Assembly (NCBI GenBank): GCA_964577805.1 | Contig: CAZOAG010000004.1 | Span: 62,001 to 126,000 of the forward strand | Source: CAZPRW01 sp964577805 | GTDB lineage: Bacteria > Verrucomicrobiota > Verrucomicrobiia > Opitutales > JAIRKQ01 | DNA length: 64,000 nt | Reading direction: 5' to 3' | Position numbers and translations under genes: made by a program | In this document: in pieces, positions 18,466 to 27,964 of the stretch | How positions within the stretch are numbered: the first letter of the stretch is position 1 | How the letters are laid out: every line of letters starts with the position of its first letter | Notes under the pieces: model-generated | Database searches by the model: none | What the model was told of the DNA's origin: nothing | The model's input: only the letters and a program-made list of their open reading frames with translations

Positions 18466-19059
18466 ATGTCATTAGTTGATGGGTGGTTATCAGGACTAAA
18501 AAAAGCGCCAATCTTGACGTCAGAACGGTTGGTATTGCGTCCTATTACTGCAGGAGATGCGGCATTTATTCAAGCAAGTGTAGATGACAAACGAGTATGC
18601 GACAATTTGTCATACACTCCACATCCATACACAATGGAAATGGCAGAAACTTGGGTAAAGAATGTCAACTTCGGAATGACAAATAATAATTGCTGTTATT
18701 GGACAATCTGCGAAAATAACACTCAAGTGCCTGTTGGCTCGATGGGGATCAGCATATTTCGTGAGCAAGAAGGCGCTGAAATGCATTATTGGATAAATGC
18801 TAATTTTTGGAACAAGGGATATTGTAGCGAAGCTGCCAAACGTACAATATCGCATGTTTTTGATACTTTGAAAGCACATCGATTAGCAATAACACATCGA
18901 GAATATAATATTGCATCAAAACGAGTGATTGAAAAATGTGGGTTTATTTTTGAAGGAGAAGAGCGTGATGGACTAAAACGTCATGGTGCATTCGAAAATA
19001 TATTACGATATAGCATGTTATATGATGACTATGTACGCGCTAAACAACAATGGATATAA
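18466..19059 (+). CDS. GNAT-family N-acetyltransferase (RimJ/RimL-like)
   Basis: This is an acetyl-CoA-dependent N-acetyltransferase, 197 residues. The fold is recognised from LTSERLVLRPITAGDAAFIQ, then GSMGISIFREQEGAEMHYWI, NKGYCSEAAKRTI (the acetyl-CoA loop) and NIASKRVIEKCGF. RimJ/RimL relatives modify ribosomal-protein N-termini or small amines; the substrate cannot be read from sequence. The ATG at 18466 is used; a TTG at 18442 would add eight residues. It lies between the CesT-like chaperone and the LptG-like permease. Confidence 0.88.
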   Translation: MSLVDGWLSGLKKAPILTSERLVLRPITAGDAAFIQASVDDKRVCDNLSYTPHPYTMEMAETWVKNVNFGMTNNNCCYWTICENNTQVPVGSMGISIFREQEGAEMHYWINANFWNKGYCSEAAKRTISHVFDTLKAHRLAITHREYNIASKRVIEKCGFIFEGEERDGLKRHGAFENILRYSMLYDDYVRAKQQWI

Positions 19060-19068
19060 ACAATATCC

Positions 19069-20154
19069 ATGAAAATATTATCAAAGTATGTCCTAGAAAG
19101 ATGGTTAATATCATTCGTTGCCACATGCATGATCGTCAGCGGAATATTGTTATTAGAAGATGTTTATAAAAATTTTTTATTCTTTATAAAAGCTGGCATC
19201 CCAACATTTTCATTATTGAAATATTGCGGAATGTTGACCATTGGATCGCTGCCAATCTCTATACCAATAGCAATGTTCATCGCTACATTGTTTTCTTTAG
19301 GACAATTGCACCGTAACAATGAGATCGTTGCCATGCGCAGTGCTGGGATGAACTTAATCAACATTACACGACCTGTCATAACATCTGGAATTTTCATCGC
19401 TGCATGTTCCGTCATCTTAGAAATGACTATCGTGCCACATGCGATACATTATGTTACACAATTTCGAGTAGCAGCAGATGCACTATCTCATTATAGCACA
19501 ACTGTCAACAGTGTAGGATTTCGTAATAACATCGATAATATTATGTGGTTTATTAGGTCATTGAACAAATCATCCAATATTGCCAATGAAGTGACATTAT
19601 CGTATTACGATAACAATGGAAATGAATCAAAACGTATATTTGCTAATCACGCTCGTTATGATGAAAAAAATAAATCATGGCAGTTGATGAACGGACATAT
19701 TATGTATTTCGACAATGATGCAGCCACTCCAAACAACATAGAACTCTTTGACGAGCATACATTGAATGACATGCGTGAAAATGTTACAACATTATTGATA
19801 GCTACTAAAAAAATAAAAAATTTATCATTTTCAGAAATCCGTTCTGCTATAAAATTTATAAATGATAATACCTATGCAACGCCGTATTTAGTCCGTTTCC
19901 ATAAAACATTTGCTAATTTTGCCACATTAATACTAGCATTATGTATAGCGATACCATTTGCTGTTACCGGGGTACGAGTAAATCCATTGGTCAATATATC
20001 TAAAGCATGTATGGTATTATTATTGTTCTTATTTTTTAATGCAATATTCTCTGTCCTAGGGAATATTGGAAGAATTTCACCAATAATCGCTGCTTGGATA
20101 GGAAATTTTTGTATGGTATTTCCTGCAATAAAATGTTTTAAATCTGCACTATGA
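19069..20154 (+). CDS. lptG: LptF/LptG-family permease
   Basis: This is an inner-membrane permease of the YjgP/YjgQ family, 361 residues, that with LptB extracts lipopolysaccharide for transport to the outer membrane. Three membrane segments lie in residues 1-125, a beta-jellyroll periplasmic domain at about 125-275, and three more segments near the C-terminus. The LYVLERWL-like start, ELISMRSAG-like NEIVAMRSAGMN motif and TGVRVNP loop fit. It could be LptF or LptG; only one copy is visible. Its stop overlaps the next gene by 4 bp. Confidence 0.85.
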   Translation: MKILSKYVLERWLISFVATCMIVSGILLLEDVYKNFLFFIKAGIPTFSLLKYCGMLTIGSLPISIPIAMFIATLFSLGQLHRNNEIVAMRSAGMNLINITRPVITSGIFIAACSVILEMTIVPHAIHYVTQFRVAADALSHYSTTVNSVGFRNNIDNIMWFIRSLNKSSNIANEVTLSYYDNNGNESKRIFANHARYDEKNKSWQLMNGHIMYFDNDAATPNNIELFDEHTLNDMRENVTTLLIATKKIKNLSFSEIRSAIKFINDNTYATPYLVRFHKTFANFATLILALCIAIPFAVTGVRVNPLVNISKACMVLLLFLFFNAIFSVLGNIGRISPIIAAWIGNFCMVFPAIKCFKSAL

Positions 20155-20696
20155 GTCCCTCCCTCGTTCATGTCATAGATTTTGAAGGCAATCGACAATG
20201 TGGAATAGTAGAGTATGGCATAATAACATTGAATGATTTTCAAATATCGAATATTCAATATAAATCTAATATTGAAACATTTAATACATGTCCTGAATAT
20301 TGGTTAAAATTACGACGAACAGGGATATTATGTGCACATTCAGCACAAACAGAAGATAATTTATTGAGATTCTATTGGGCATCTCCTGGCGTTGTCCCTG
20401 CATGGACAAATGCTAATACTGTTGTCACATGGGGCCCATGGATAGATACTAAAATGATATATCGTGCATTATATCCAGGATTATCATCATATGAATTAAA
20501 GTCTCTAATTATATATTTCGACCTATACGATGAATTATTAAACATTGCATCAATGTACTGCGAACCATTCAAAAAAGAATTTCACAATGCACTGTTTGAC
20601 GCTTTTGCAGCAGCATTATTGTTACAGTATATCCACAAAACATTGCAAAATGTTACTAATAAATCACTTATTTTACTATCACAGCACAATGATTGA
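20151..20696 (+). CDS. DEDDh 3'-5' exonuclease-like protein
   Basis: This 181-residue protein carries the four acidic positions of DnaQ-type exonucleases: Asp10 and Glu12 (VIDFEGN), Asp69 (AHSAQTEDNLL) and His145-x4-Asp150 (HNALFDAFAAALL). Such enzymes remove 3'-terminal nucleotides from DNA or RNA. It is shorter and more divergent than DnaQ or RNase T, so proofreading epsilon is not claimed. It overlaps the permease gene by 4 bp, suggesting one transcript. Confidence 0.75.
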   Translation: MSPSLVHVIDFEGNRQCGIVEYGIITLNDFQISNIQYKSNIETFNTCPEYWLKLRRTGILCAHSAQTEDNLLRFYWASPGVVPAWTNANTVVTWGPWIDTKMIYRALYPGLSSYELKSLIIYFDLYDELLNIASMYCEPFKKEFHNALFDAFAAALLLQYIHKTLQNVTNKSLILLSQHND

Positions 20697-20870
20697 TGGT
20701 AAAAACCAACATAAAATTACTCTCCAATCATTCTAAAAACGCCAACAATCGTGGTTTTGCTGTAAAACAATAAAAAACAATAATTGATTTAAACCATCTT
20801 GTGTTGACAAGACCAAGAATTCCTTAGTGTTCCGGCTTAGCGTTAGGACATTTTTCGTCCCGCGATTGTA

Positions 20871-20977
20871 TATGCACAAATATTGTGCATATCGTAACGG
20901 AGCATGCGGATATAAAATTTTTCTGCTGCTCGAGCATATAAGTGTATGCTCCAACAATCGTGCAACAAGGATATAAA
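20871..20977 (+). promoter_or_regulatory. Structured rpsO leader with two competing hairpins
   Basis: Three elements precede the rpsO start. A perfect 9-bp inverted repeat with a 3-base centre spans 20871-20891. Then GGAGCAT (20899-20905) and GAGCATA (20932-20938) can each pair with the same downstream strand, TATGCTCC (20945-20952), so the two stems exclude each other. A Shine-Dalgarno AAGG is at 20967-20970. Ribosomal protein S15 represses its own mRNA in several bacteria through leader structures, so an S15-controlled switch is a reasonable inference, not shown. Confidence 0.5.
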
Positions 20978-21232
20978 ATGAAAAAACAAGATATTATTTC
21001 TGAGTTTGGTAAAAATGACAAGGATACTGGCTCTAGTTTCGTTCAGATAGCGTTGTTAACACAAAGAATCAAACATTTAACCGAGCATTTGAAAGAACAC
21101 AAAAAAGACTGTCATTCTCGCAGAGGACTCATTGCTATGACGAATCGGCGCAGAAAACTGTTGAGCTACTTGAAATCACACAATCTCGAAGGATATAAAG
21201 AAATTATTCAAAAATTGAGCCTGCGCAAATAA
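20978..21232 (+). CDS. rpsO: 30S ribosomal protein S15 (uS15)
   Basis: This is uS15, 84 residues, a primary 16S rRNA binder of the platform that also forms a subunit bridge. Conserved segments are DTGSSFVQIALLTQRIKHLTEH and the RRGLIAMTNRRRKLLSYL helix. The ATG at 20978 is chosen by homology and an AAGG seven bases upstream. It sits directly before pnp, the order found in many bacteria, behind a leader with alternative hairpins. Confidence 0.96.
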   Translation: MKKQDIISEFGKNDKDTGSSFVQIALLTQRIKHLTEHLKEHKKDCHSRRGLIAMTNRRRKLLSYLKSHNLEGYKEIIQKLSLRK

Positions 21233-21333
21233 TGCCATGGCATCAAAATGTGCTCACAAACACATCGTGTTATATCAAAGAATCTATGGCATGCTATGTG
21301 TTTGTGGCACGAAATATAAGAAAGACAGTACAA

Positions 21334-23616
21334 ATGAAACATAAGCATGAGGTAACAGTTGAAGAATATTCAATTACATTCGCAACAGGAACATTGGCAA
21401 AACAGGCCAATGGAGCTATTTGGGTAAGTTCTGGAGGAACAAACATTTTGGTGACTGCAGTTGCCTCAAATACATTAAAACCAGAACAAGATTTTTTTCC
21501 ACTTTCTGTAGAATATCGAGAAAAATTTTCAGCAGCAGGACGCATGCCAGGCGGATATAATAAGCGCGAGGGCAGACCTTCAGAAAAAGAAATATTAACT
21601 GCTCGGATGGTAGATCGTCCTTTGCGACCATTGTTCCCAAAAGGATTTTTAAATGAAGTACAAGTAATCGGTACATTATATTCAACAGATTTGAAAAATG
21701 AAGCAGATGTATTGATGATCAATGGTGCATCTGCTGCTTTGATGTGTTCTGATATTCCATGGAATGGACCAATAGGATGTATTCGTATAGGAGAAATTGA
21801 TGGTCAATTTGTCGCCAATCCTACAAATGAACAAATGTTCTCGTCAACATTGGATCTAATTTATGTAGGAAATGAACGTGATATGATGATGATTGAGGGA
21901 AATGCAGACCAAATATCAGAAGAACGATTTATAGAAGCATTAGAATTCGGGCAAAAAAGCATACAACCTATCATCGCTGCCCAAAAAGAACTAGCAACGA
22001 TGGTAAATCGTACAAAACGTGAATTCGAACTAGTATTAGCTGATCAAAGTATAGTAGACATTTGCAAAACGTTTGAACAAGAATTAAAAGCAGCTGTATT
22101 TCAACCAGGCAAGCTTGACAGGGAACATGCTGTTCAAGCGATAAAAGAAGCAGCCAAGACAAAAATTATTGATGAATTGGGTGAAGATAAATGCGACATG
22201 ATATCATTGAACATGGCATTCGAAGCGCTCCAAGAACAATTATATCGCGACAACATTCTTGATAATAGTTTGCGTGTTGATGGCCGTGGATTGAAAGAAC
22301 TACGACCGATCGAGTGTGATACCGATGTATTGCCGATTGTTCATGGATCATCAGTCTTCCAACGTGGTGAAACACAAGCATTAGTATCATTGACATTAGG
22401 ATGTTCTGATGGCTCACAAGAGATCGATGCTATTACTGGCGGTGTACAATCAAAATCATTCTATTTACATTATAACTTCCCACCATTTTCTGTCGGTGAA
22501 ACCGGCCGTGTTGGAATGCCAGGCCGTCGTGAGATCGGGCATGGTGCATTGGCAGAACGTTCTTTATCTCCTGTAATCCCACCGGAGGATGTTTTCCCAT
22601 ATTCCATTCGTATTGTTTCTGACATACTTGAATCGAATGGTTCATCATCAATGGCAAGTGTATGTGGTGGATGTCTAGCATTGATGGATGCTGGTGTTCC
22701 GATAACTGATACCGTTGCCGGGATTTCTGTCGGTTTGGTCACACGTTTTGATGGCAACAATAATTTGCTAAAACATGTTGTTCTGACAGATATCATTGGT
22801 ACTGAAGATCATTTCGGAGACATGGACTTTAAGCTCTGCGGCACCAGAAAAGGAATTACTGGCGTTCAATTAGATCTGAAGATTCAGGGATTACCATTAG
22901 ACGTCGCCAAAGAAGCGATTTTCCAGAATAGAAATGCACGCATGGAAATCTTGGACATCATTGAATCGACATTGCCTGGCCCACGTGATTCTCTCAAACC
23001 GAATGCACCAAAGATCCATGGCATGCAAATATCACCTGATAAGATCGGAGCACTCATTGGTCCAGGCGGAAAAAACATTAAAAGAATAACCGAAATTACT
23101 GGTGCACAAATCGACATTAATGAAGATAATAGCGGAAAACTAATTCTATTTGCTAAAGATCAACCTTCATTAGAGCATGCCATTCGCGAGATTGAGATGG
23201 TATGTTGCGATATTGAAGAAGGGCAAGTTTACCGCGGAAAGGTTACATCAATCAAAGAATTTGGTGTGTTTGTAGAATGTTTGCCAGGGAAAGAAGGCCT
23301 TGTTCATGTTTCTGAAATGGCAGATTTCCGAGTAGATAACCCTGCTGACATTTGCAAAGTTGGCGATGAAATCATCGTAAAATGCGTAGGATGTGATGAA
23401 AAGGGCCGCATACGTCTTAGTCGCCGTGCAGTAATCTGCGACGCTAAGGGTGTGCCATATGAAGCAACTTCACCCAAAAGCGATCGCGGACAACGCGATT
23501 CACGACCAAGGAAACCATTCCATGACAATAGTCGATCATCTCACAATGATCGCAACACATTCATAGATGATCATTCTGCTAGACGGCGTGAACGTAGTGA
23601 TCGACGCGGCAAATAA
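21334..23616 (+). CDS. pnp: Polyribonucleotide nucleotidyltransferase (PNPase)
   Basis: This is PNPase, 760 residues, a phosphorolytic 3'-5' exoribonuclease and mRNA-decay enzyme that also adds tails. Two RNase PH domains are visible (first at about 10-140 with AAGRMPGGYNKREGRPSEKE; second at about 300-540 with the DGRG motif, FPPFSVGETGRVGMPGRREIGHG and DAGVPI), joined by the helical linker. A KH domain (IGPGGKNIKRI) and an S1 domain (YRGKVTSIKEFGVFVE) follow, then an Arg/Asp-rich tail. The start at 21334 is set by homology; 102 bp of in-frame leader upstream of it shows no similarity to the family. Confidence 0.96.
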   Translation: MKHKHEVTVEEYSITFATGTLAKQANGAIWVSSGGTNILVTAVASNTLKPEQDFFPLSVEYREKFSAAGRMPGGYNKREGRPSEKEILTARMVDRPLRPLFPKGFLNEVQVIGTLYSTDLKNEADVLMINGASAALMCSDIPWNGPIGCIRIGEIDGQFVANPTNEQMFSSTLDLIYVGNERDMMMIEGNADQISEERFIEALEFGQKSIQPIIAAQKELATMVNRTKREFELVLADQSIVDICKTFEQELKAAVFQPGKLDREHAVQAIKEAAKTKIIDELGEDKCDMISLNMAFEALQEQLYRDNILDNSLRVDGRGLKELRPIECDTDVLPIVHGSSVFQRGETQALVSLTLGCSDGSQEIDAITGGVQSKSFYLHYNFPPFSVGETGRVGMPGRREIGHGALAERSLSPVIPPEDVFPYSIRIVSDILESNGSSSMASVCGGCLALMDAGVPITDTVAGISVGLVTRFDGNNNLLKHVVLTDIIGTEDHFGDMDFKLCGTRKGITGVQLDLKIQGLPLDVAKEAIFQNRNARMEILDIIESTLPGPRDSLKPNAPKIHGMQISPDKIGALIGPGGKNIKRITEITGAQIDINEDNSGKLILFAKDQPSLEHAIREIEMVCCDIEEGQVYRGKVTSIKEFGVFVECLPGKEGLVHVSEMADFRVDNPADICKVGDEIIVKCVGCDEKGRIRLSRRAVICDAKGVPYEATSPKSDRGQRDSRPRKPFHDNSRSSHNDRNTFIDDHSARRRERSDRRGK

Positions 23617-23648
23617 TTAATTCTTAAAAACTGATTTAAGAAATCATG

Positions 23649-23686
23649 ACAGCAGTCGGACGCATTCCACTGCTGTTTTTATTTTT
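23649..23686 (+). terminator. Rho-independent terminator after pnp
   Basis: An 8-bp stem, ACAGCAGT (23649-23656) with ACTGCTGT (23669-23676), has a 12-base loop and is followed by a T-rich run. It lies 32 bp after the pnp stop. Confidence 0.85.
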
Positions 23687-24751
23687 TCAAAAAAAAGCCC
23701 AATACCACAGCCACATTGAAACAATGACATGTTTATACCACATTAATGTCGAGATCTTTACAAAAGACCAAAACATTGGCCGTACAATACAAATTTTTCG
23801 ACAAAACAATAGCTGCTGAAGACTTGTTTAGTACCGAACAATCCATTCTTAATTTTTATATTTTTTTGCTTGAAACTGCTCCAAGAAACAAGACCAGACA
23901 TGCAAATTTTTGGCACGTAATTCAACAAATAAGAATTAACAATCTTCTACTGTTTCAGTTCTAATACGACATTAATTCTCAAACGTTAAAAACCAACTTT
24001 AACAAAAAAAATGGACATTATCACTAATGCCCCATCAAAAACCTTTAGAAATTGCAATTCATTAAAAATTGTATCTCATGCAAACTGCACTAACGATGTC
24101 ACAATAATCTTTACCAAAAGATACATTCACATCACGATTAAGATTAATCGATTCTCATACAATATATTTTTACACCAAGTGTGACATTGATGTATGAATC
24201 ATGTTCGAGTGTTTTTACACATTATCCATTAAGCCTGATTCGGCCAGTAGTGCTGCCGATCGCATCGGCACCTGGTTTTCCCATGATGCCAACAGATGTT
24301 ACCTGACCATGCATTCCAACGGAAATTGGCCCTACATAATAATCACATGTTCCATAAACATCTACTTCGCCAATTAAAATTTTATCCAAACTGTCCACTA
24401 ATTTGCCAATGCGATATAGCGACCAATAGCCCAAGCTCAAATCTCTCATTTTTAGAAAAATTATAAAGATATCTTATGTCGCATAAATCGAATGTCCATT
24501 AGTTGATTCTTTGCACTCAATTTCTTATGGCAACCAGTGTCCAACACTCCAAAATCAAAAATTAAGTACTACTGTAAATCCAAAAATCGAAATTGGAATC
24601 AATTTCCAAAGCTACATAAGAATTTCACAACAATCAATCTGGACAGAACTCACACGTTTTCAGGTCGCAATTTAATCAATGCTCAAACAAATAAAAAAAC
24701 AGCGCATCTTTACAAAAAAAGATACACTGAAATTAAAAACGAAGACTGAAA
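23687..24751. other. Gene-poor, AT-rich stretch of about 1.1 kb
   Basis: This is the longest stretch without a confident gene. Short open frames at 23746-23964 and 24537-24749 (plus) have no start signals or family pattern and read as random AT-rich sequence. One patch near 24225-24450 has clearly higher GC than its flanks and is listed separately as a weak minus-strand CDS. I saw no tRNA, no clear small RNA and no mobile-element remnant. It may contain decayed genes. Confidence 0.5.
24222..24449 (-). CDS. Possible small hypothetical protein, 75 aa
   Basis: The family is not recognised. The minus-strand frame encodes 75 residues, Gly/Val/Ile-rich in its second half (YVGPISVGMHGQVTSVGIMG) and without a signal peptide or membrane segment. 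The patch stands out from the surrounding gene-poor DNA by its higher GC, which is why I list it. There is no clear ribosome-binding site. It could be a remnant of a longer gene. Confidence 0.3.
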   Translation of the reverse strand: MRDLSLGYWSLYRIGKLVDSLDKILIGEVDVYGTCDYYVGPISVGMHGQVTSVGIMGKPGADAIGSTTGRIRLNG

Positions 24752-25987
24752 TTATCGTAATTTCGCCAATACTGGCAATCCATTCTCGTACGTATTAGAC
24801 ACCTCACCAATAATCAATGGAGATGCATATTTGAAGAACGGAACATCCAACATCATCTCTTCATAAACATACCAATCTTCCGGCAGTGTTTTCTTTTTTG
24901 AAGATACATTATCGAGATCTACGCATGTAATTTCACTGGTATACCTCGATGCATCCGCTCGCAACAATGTTATCATTTTGCTGCTAACACCCATACCAAT
25001 AGCCAGCTCTAATGCCTTTTGTGCACATAGTTCGCACTCAGCAACATCTGTACCTGATAATGTCATACAAGATGTTAATTCCCAGTCGTGTAAGGTGACT
25101 GTATCTATTTGAACATCAAAATTCGCACTCGCTATCATTTTAACATGCTCCACAATAGATTCTTTTACAGTAATTGGCTCTCCTGATATATCTATCAATC
25201 GAGATCCAACAACAACAACACAGTTGCCGAAATTTCTTAATGCCTGATGTGCATTTTTTACAAATGTTCCTTCATCAAAACGTGATAGTATCACAATATG
25301 AGGAATATCATTACTATCCTTACGTCCTCTTGCCAATGCAGCACTGCTCAATATCCATTCGTCGGAACATCCATCAATATGAATGATCGTAATGGCACCA
25401 TTGCCTTGTCTCGATTGAATACTCGACGTTATATTTCTTACAAGCAATGACATATGTTTCGCCATCGAACCATACCCCAAACAATGATCCGTCAACTGCA
25501 ATCCATTATTCGCAACTGTCGGAATCAATATAACACGCATATTATACCCATTTTTTTTCGCTGCCAAATCGATCAATTTGCAAGCTTCTACTGAAGTATC
25601 ATCTCCAACAACGAACATATATACAATATCATGCTTTTTACAAATTTGTACTATCTTGCCCGCATCAACATGATCGCTGTCGATTGATTTTAATGCTGCT
25701 CCTGGCGTACATATCAAATTCGATATCGTTTTTTGTGGTTGCGCAGCAAGATCTATAAATTGTTCATTCAAAATACTATTTAAACCACCAAAACAACCAT
25801 ACACTTCTTCAATATTGCCATAATTTAATGATTTTTTTATCAGTGCTGCCAAAATAGCATTTGTCACAGCAGAAGGTTTTCCCATTTGCAACATCAACAC
25901 ATTTCCAACTAACTCGCTCATATGACTCTCTGTTGCCGCCAAACCTGACGTAAAAATTAAATTACGCAATAATTTTTTATTACACAC
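24752..25987 (-). CDS. Phosphofructokinase-family protein lacking catalytic residues (Pfp-like pseudoenzyme)
   Basis: The 411-residue frame aligns along its length with long PPi-type phosphofructokinases (GGLNSILNEQFIDLAA, TPGAALKS, LTDHCLGYGS). The active-site motifs are all altered. The PKTIDND loop reads PTVANNG (156-162), losing both Asp residues including the catalytic base. The GGDDS-type loop reads VGDDTS (127-132), the Gly-rich GGxT start reads GKPSA (36-40) and the MGR substrate motif reads DGC. The frame is intact, so the protein is probably made but not an active PFK; a regulatory or structural role is inference. It is followed downstream, on the same strand, by the gene-poor stretch. 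Confidence 0.82.
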   Translation of the reverse strand: MCNKKLLRNLIFTSGLAATESHMSELVGNVLMLQMGKPSAVTNAILAALIKKSLNYGNIEEVYGCFGGLNSILNEQFIDLAAQPQKTISNLICTPGAALKSIDSDHVDAGKIVQICKKHDIVYMFVVGDDTSVEACKLIDLAAKKNGYNMRVILIPTVANNGLQLTDHCLGYGSMAKHMSLLVRNITSSIQSRQGNGAITIIHIDGCSDEWILSSAALARGRKDSNDIPHIVILSRFDEGTFVKNAHQALRNFGNCVVVVGSRLIDISGEPITVKESIVEHVKMIASANFDVQIDTVTLHDWELTSCMTLSGTDVAECELCAQKALELAIGMGVSSKMITLLRADASRYTSEITCVDLDNVSSKKKTLPEDWYVYEEMMLDVPFFKYASPLIIGEVSNTYENGLPVLAKLR

Positions 25988-25999
25988 ATATGCGTGATA

Positions 26000-27928
26000 T
26001 TAATCAACCACTTGCATACGATTGTTTCGCAAACTATCACTATAATGGTGTAATATAGCTTTCAAAAATGTTTCTAACTTTTCTCGTTCATCTCTAACTG
26101 CAGAGTCATTGATGAGATTATTTGACAATAAAACATCATCACGCGAATATAATTCTATAACATTTTCTCCGTCGAATTTAATGACAAAATCATCGGTAAT
26201 TAATTGATATATGCCGTTTTTATAACTAATAACAAACCGATCAACTGTCTGGTCGAAAACACTCTGCCCAAAAGAAAAATATGAATCATTTATGCCCAAT
26301 AAATCCAAAACAGATGGCATTATATCAATCTGCTGTGCTAATGTATTTGGTCGCCCAACTAGCACACCATTCGGGTCGTAAAACATGATAGGAATAGAAT
26401 ATCCTCCGACAGACTTCTGGTAATATGGCTGTTGAGCACCTGCAATATGGTCAGCAACTATGACGAAAATAGTATTTTTATACCAATCCATCTGCTCTGC
26501 TGTCTCAAAAAACTTTTTTAACGAATAATCAGTATACCCTATCAATTCTTCCAATGGTTCATGCCATGAGCCACGAGGAAATTTACCATATAAATGTTCT
26601 GGATATACATATGGATGATGTGATGATAATGTAAATAATGTCGCAAAAAATGGCTGTTTAGCCTCATTTATTTTACGAGCAGCAAATTGAAAAAATTGTT
26701 CATCATATACACCCCATCCAACAATATCACTACTTGGCCCATCATAATCGTATTGGCAATAATTTTTATCAATGCCTGTTGATAATACTAAACTGCCGAA
26801 ATTACAACTATTTGGCTTGCCTCCATAAAAAAACATCGTTTCGTATCCGCTATTTTTTAACATTTTTGGTAGAGAATCAATTGTGTTGCCGGCATATGCA
26901 CTGGTAATATATAATGACTCAAATAACGGCGGTATGCTGGTCAAAATCGATGTTAACCCATCTATCGAAACAGTGCCATTAGCGAAACCATCCAATACAT
27001 AACTTTTCGACATTAAACTGTCCAAAAATGGAGTAAACCCTTTATGATCTGCCGGCTTAAACTGTCGATCCAACGCTCCAATATGTTCTGCTGAAAAACT
27101 TTCTAAAATTATTATCATGACATTTTTGCCAGCAAACATCCCAAAATATGGATGTTTGTCATGTTGTGGACGATGATATGCAGAATAATATTGTTGACAT
27201 ATGTCATCATCAAAAAAATGCCATTCTGGCAAACTAGCTTTTAATCGTGTATGAAAAACATTAAACGCTGCATTATTCACCAACACTGATGTTGTATGAG
27301 ATGGTGCATATATATTGCAATCGACTGGCTTCAATGGTTTATTTTGAAAACCACCACGCACACATACAATTAAACAAACAATAGATATTAAAAAATAACA
27401 ATAATCTCTCAATCGAATGCATACACGTGGCATTTTTATCAACGATAACAGCAACAATATAACAATAATTAACAATCCTGCAGCGGCAACATACCAAAAC
27501 CGAATAATCATATCGACATATATTGATATATCTTCTGTCAACATATTATGCTGTGTTAAAATCTCACCACCCATACGACGAAATGTAAACATGAAATATT
27601 TCGCATCGATGATATTCAAAATGAGCATGATCCCATTAGAAATAAAATATCCAACATTCAGAAAAAAATTAATAAATTTATTGCTACGACATGAAATCGG
27701 GAGTGTCCATGCAATCCAAAATGGAGCATTAAAAATAGCCAACGTAGCAATGTCAAATCGAACACCAACTATAAACGATTTTATAACGTTCCACTGAGGT
27801 TCTTCTTTGAAGAAATCATGATTACAACAAAAAAACAATAACCGAGCGACCGATAGCAATAATAAAACACCACCAATTTTACAAAAAAACGCACGCCAAT
27901 AACTTTTATATTGCAAATCGTCACCCAT
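26000..27928 (-). CDS. LTA-synthase-family phosphoglycerol transferase/sulfatase
   Basis: This membrane enzyme of the alkaline-phosphatase superfamily has 642 residues. About five membrane segments fill residues 15-195, followed by an extracytoplasmic sulfatase-fold domain (about 268-560). Metal and nucleophile positions are recognisable: Glu276 (ILESFS), Ser321 where LtaS has Thr (SIDGLTS), and Asp493-His494 (VADHIAG). In this family such enzymes move phosphoglycerol or phosphoethanolamine from lipids to envelope polymers, releasing diacylglycerol. It is divergent from dgkA by 36 bp and lies 12 bp before the PFK-like gene on the same strand. The acceptor is unknown. Confidence 0.85.
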   Translation of the reverse strand: MGDDLQYKSYWRAFFCKIGGVLLLLSVARLLFFCCNHDFFKEEPQWNVIKSFIVGVRFDIATLAIFNAPFWIAWTLPISCRSNKFINFFLNVGYFISNGIMLILNIIDAKYFMFTFRRMGGEILTQHNMLTEDISIYVDMIIRFWYVAAAGLLIIVILLLLSLIKMPRVCIRLRDYCYFLISIVCLIVCVRGGFQNKPLKPVDCNIYAPSHTTSVLVNNAAFNVFHTRLKASLPEWHFFDDDICQQYYSAYHRPQHDKHPYFGMFAGKNVMIIILESFSAEHIGALDRQFKPADHKGFTPFLDSLMSKSYVLDGFANGTVSIDGLTSILTSIPPLFESLYITSAYAGNTIDSLPKMLKNSGYETMFFYGGKPNSCNFGSLVLSTGIDKNYCQYDYDGPSSDIVGWGVYDEQFFQFAARKINEAKQPFFATLFTLSSHHPYVYPEHLYGKFPRGSWHEPLEELIGYTDYSLKKFFETAEQMDWYKNTIFVIVADHIAGAQQPYYQKSVGGYSIPIMFYDPNGVLVGRPNTLAQQIDIMPSVLDLLGINDSYFSFGQSVFDQTVDRFVISYKNGIYQLITDDFVIKFDGENVIELYSRDDVLLSNNLINDSAVRDEREKLETFLKAILHHYSDSLRNNRMQVVD

Positions 27929-27964
27929 GTCTTTCTTTCTTTTGCAAAATTGCTATTCAAAAAC

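Noticed and set aside
23746..23964. 72-residue plus-strand frame
   Set aside because: No start signal, no family pattern, and AT-rich composition like the surrounding non-coding DNA.
24708..24723. ATCTTT/AAAGAT hairpin as a terminator for the PFK-like gene
   Set aside because: Only six A/T-rich pairs and no clear T-run on the minus strand.
24537..24749. 70-residue plus-strand frame rich in Lys and Asn
   Set aside because: Reads as random AT-rich codons with no ribosome-binding site and abuts the convergent PFK-like gene.
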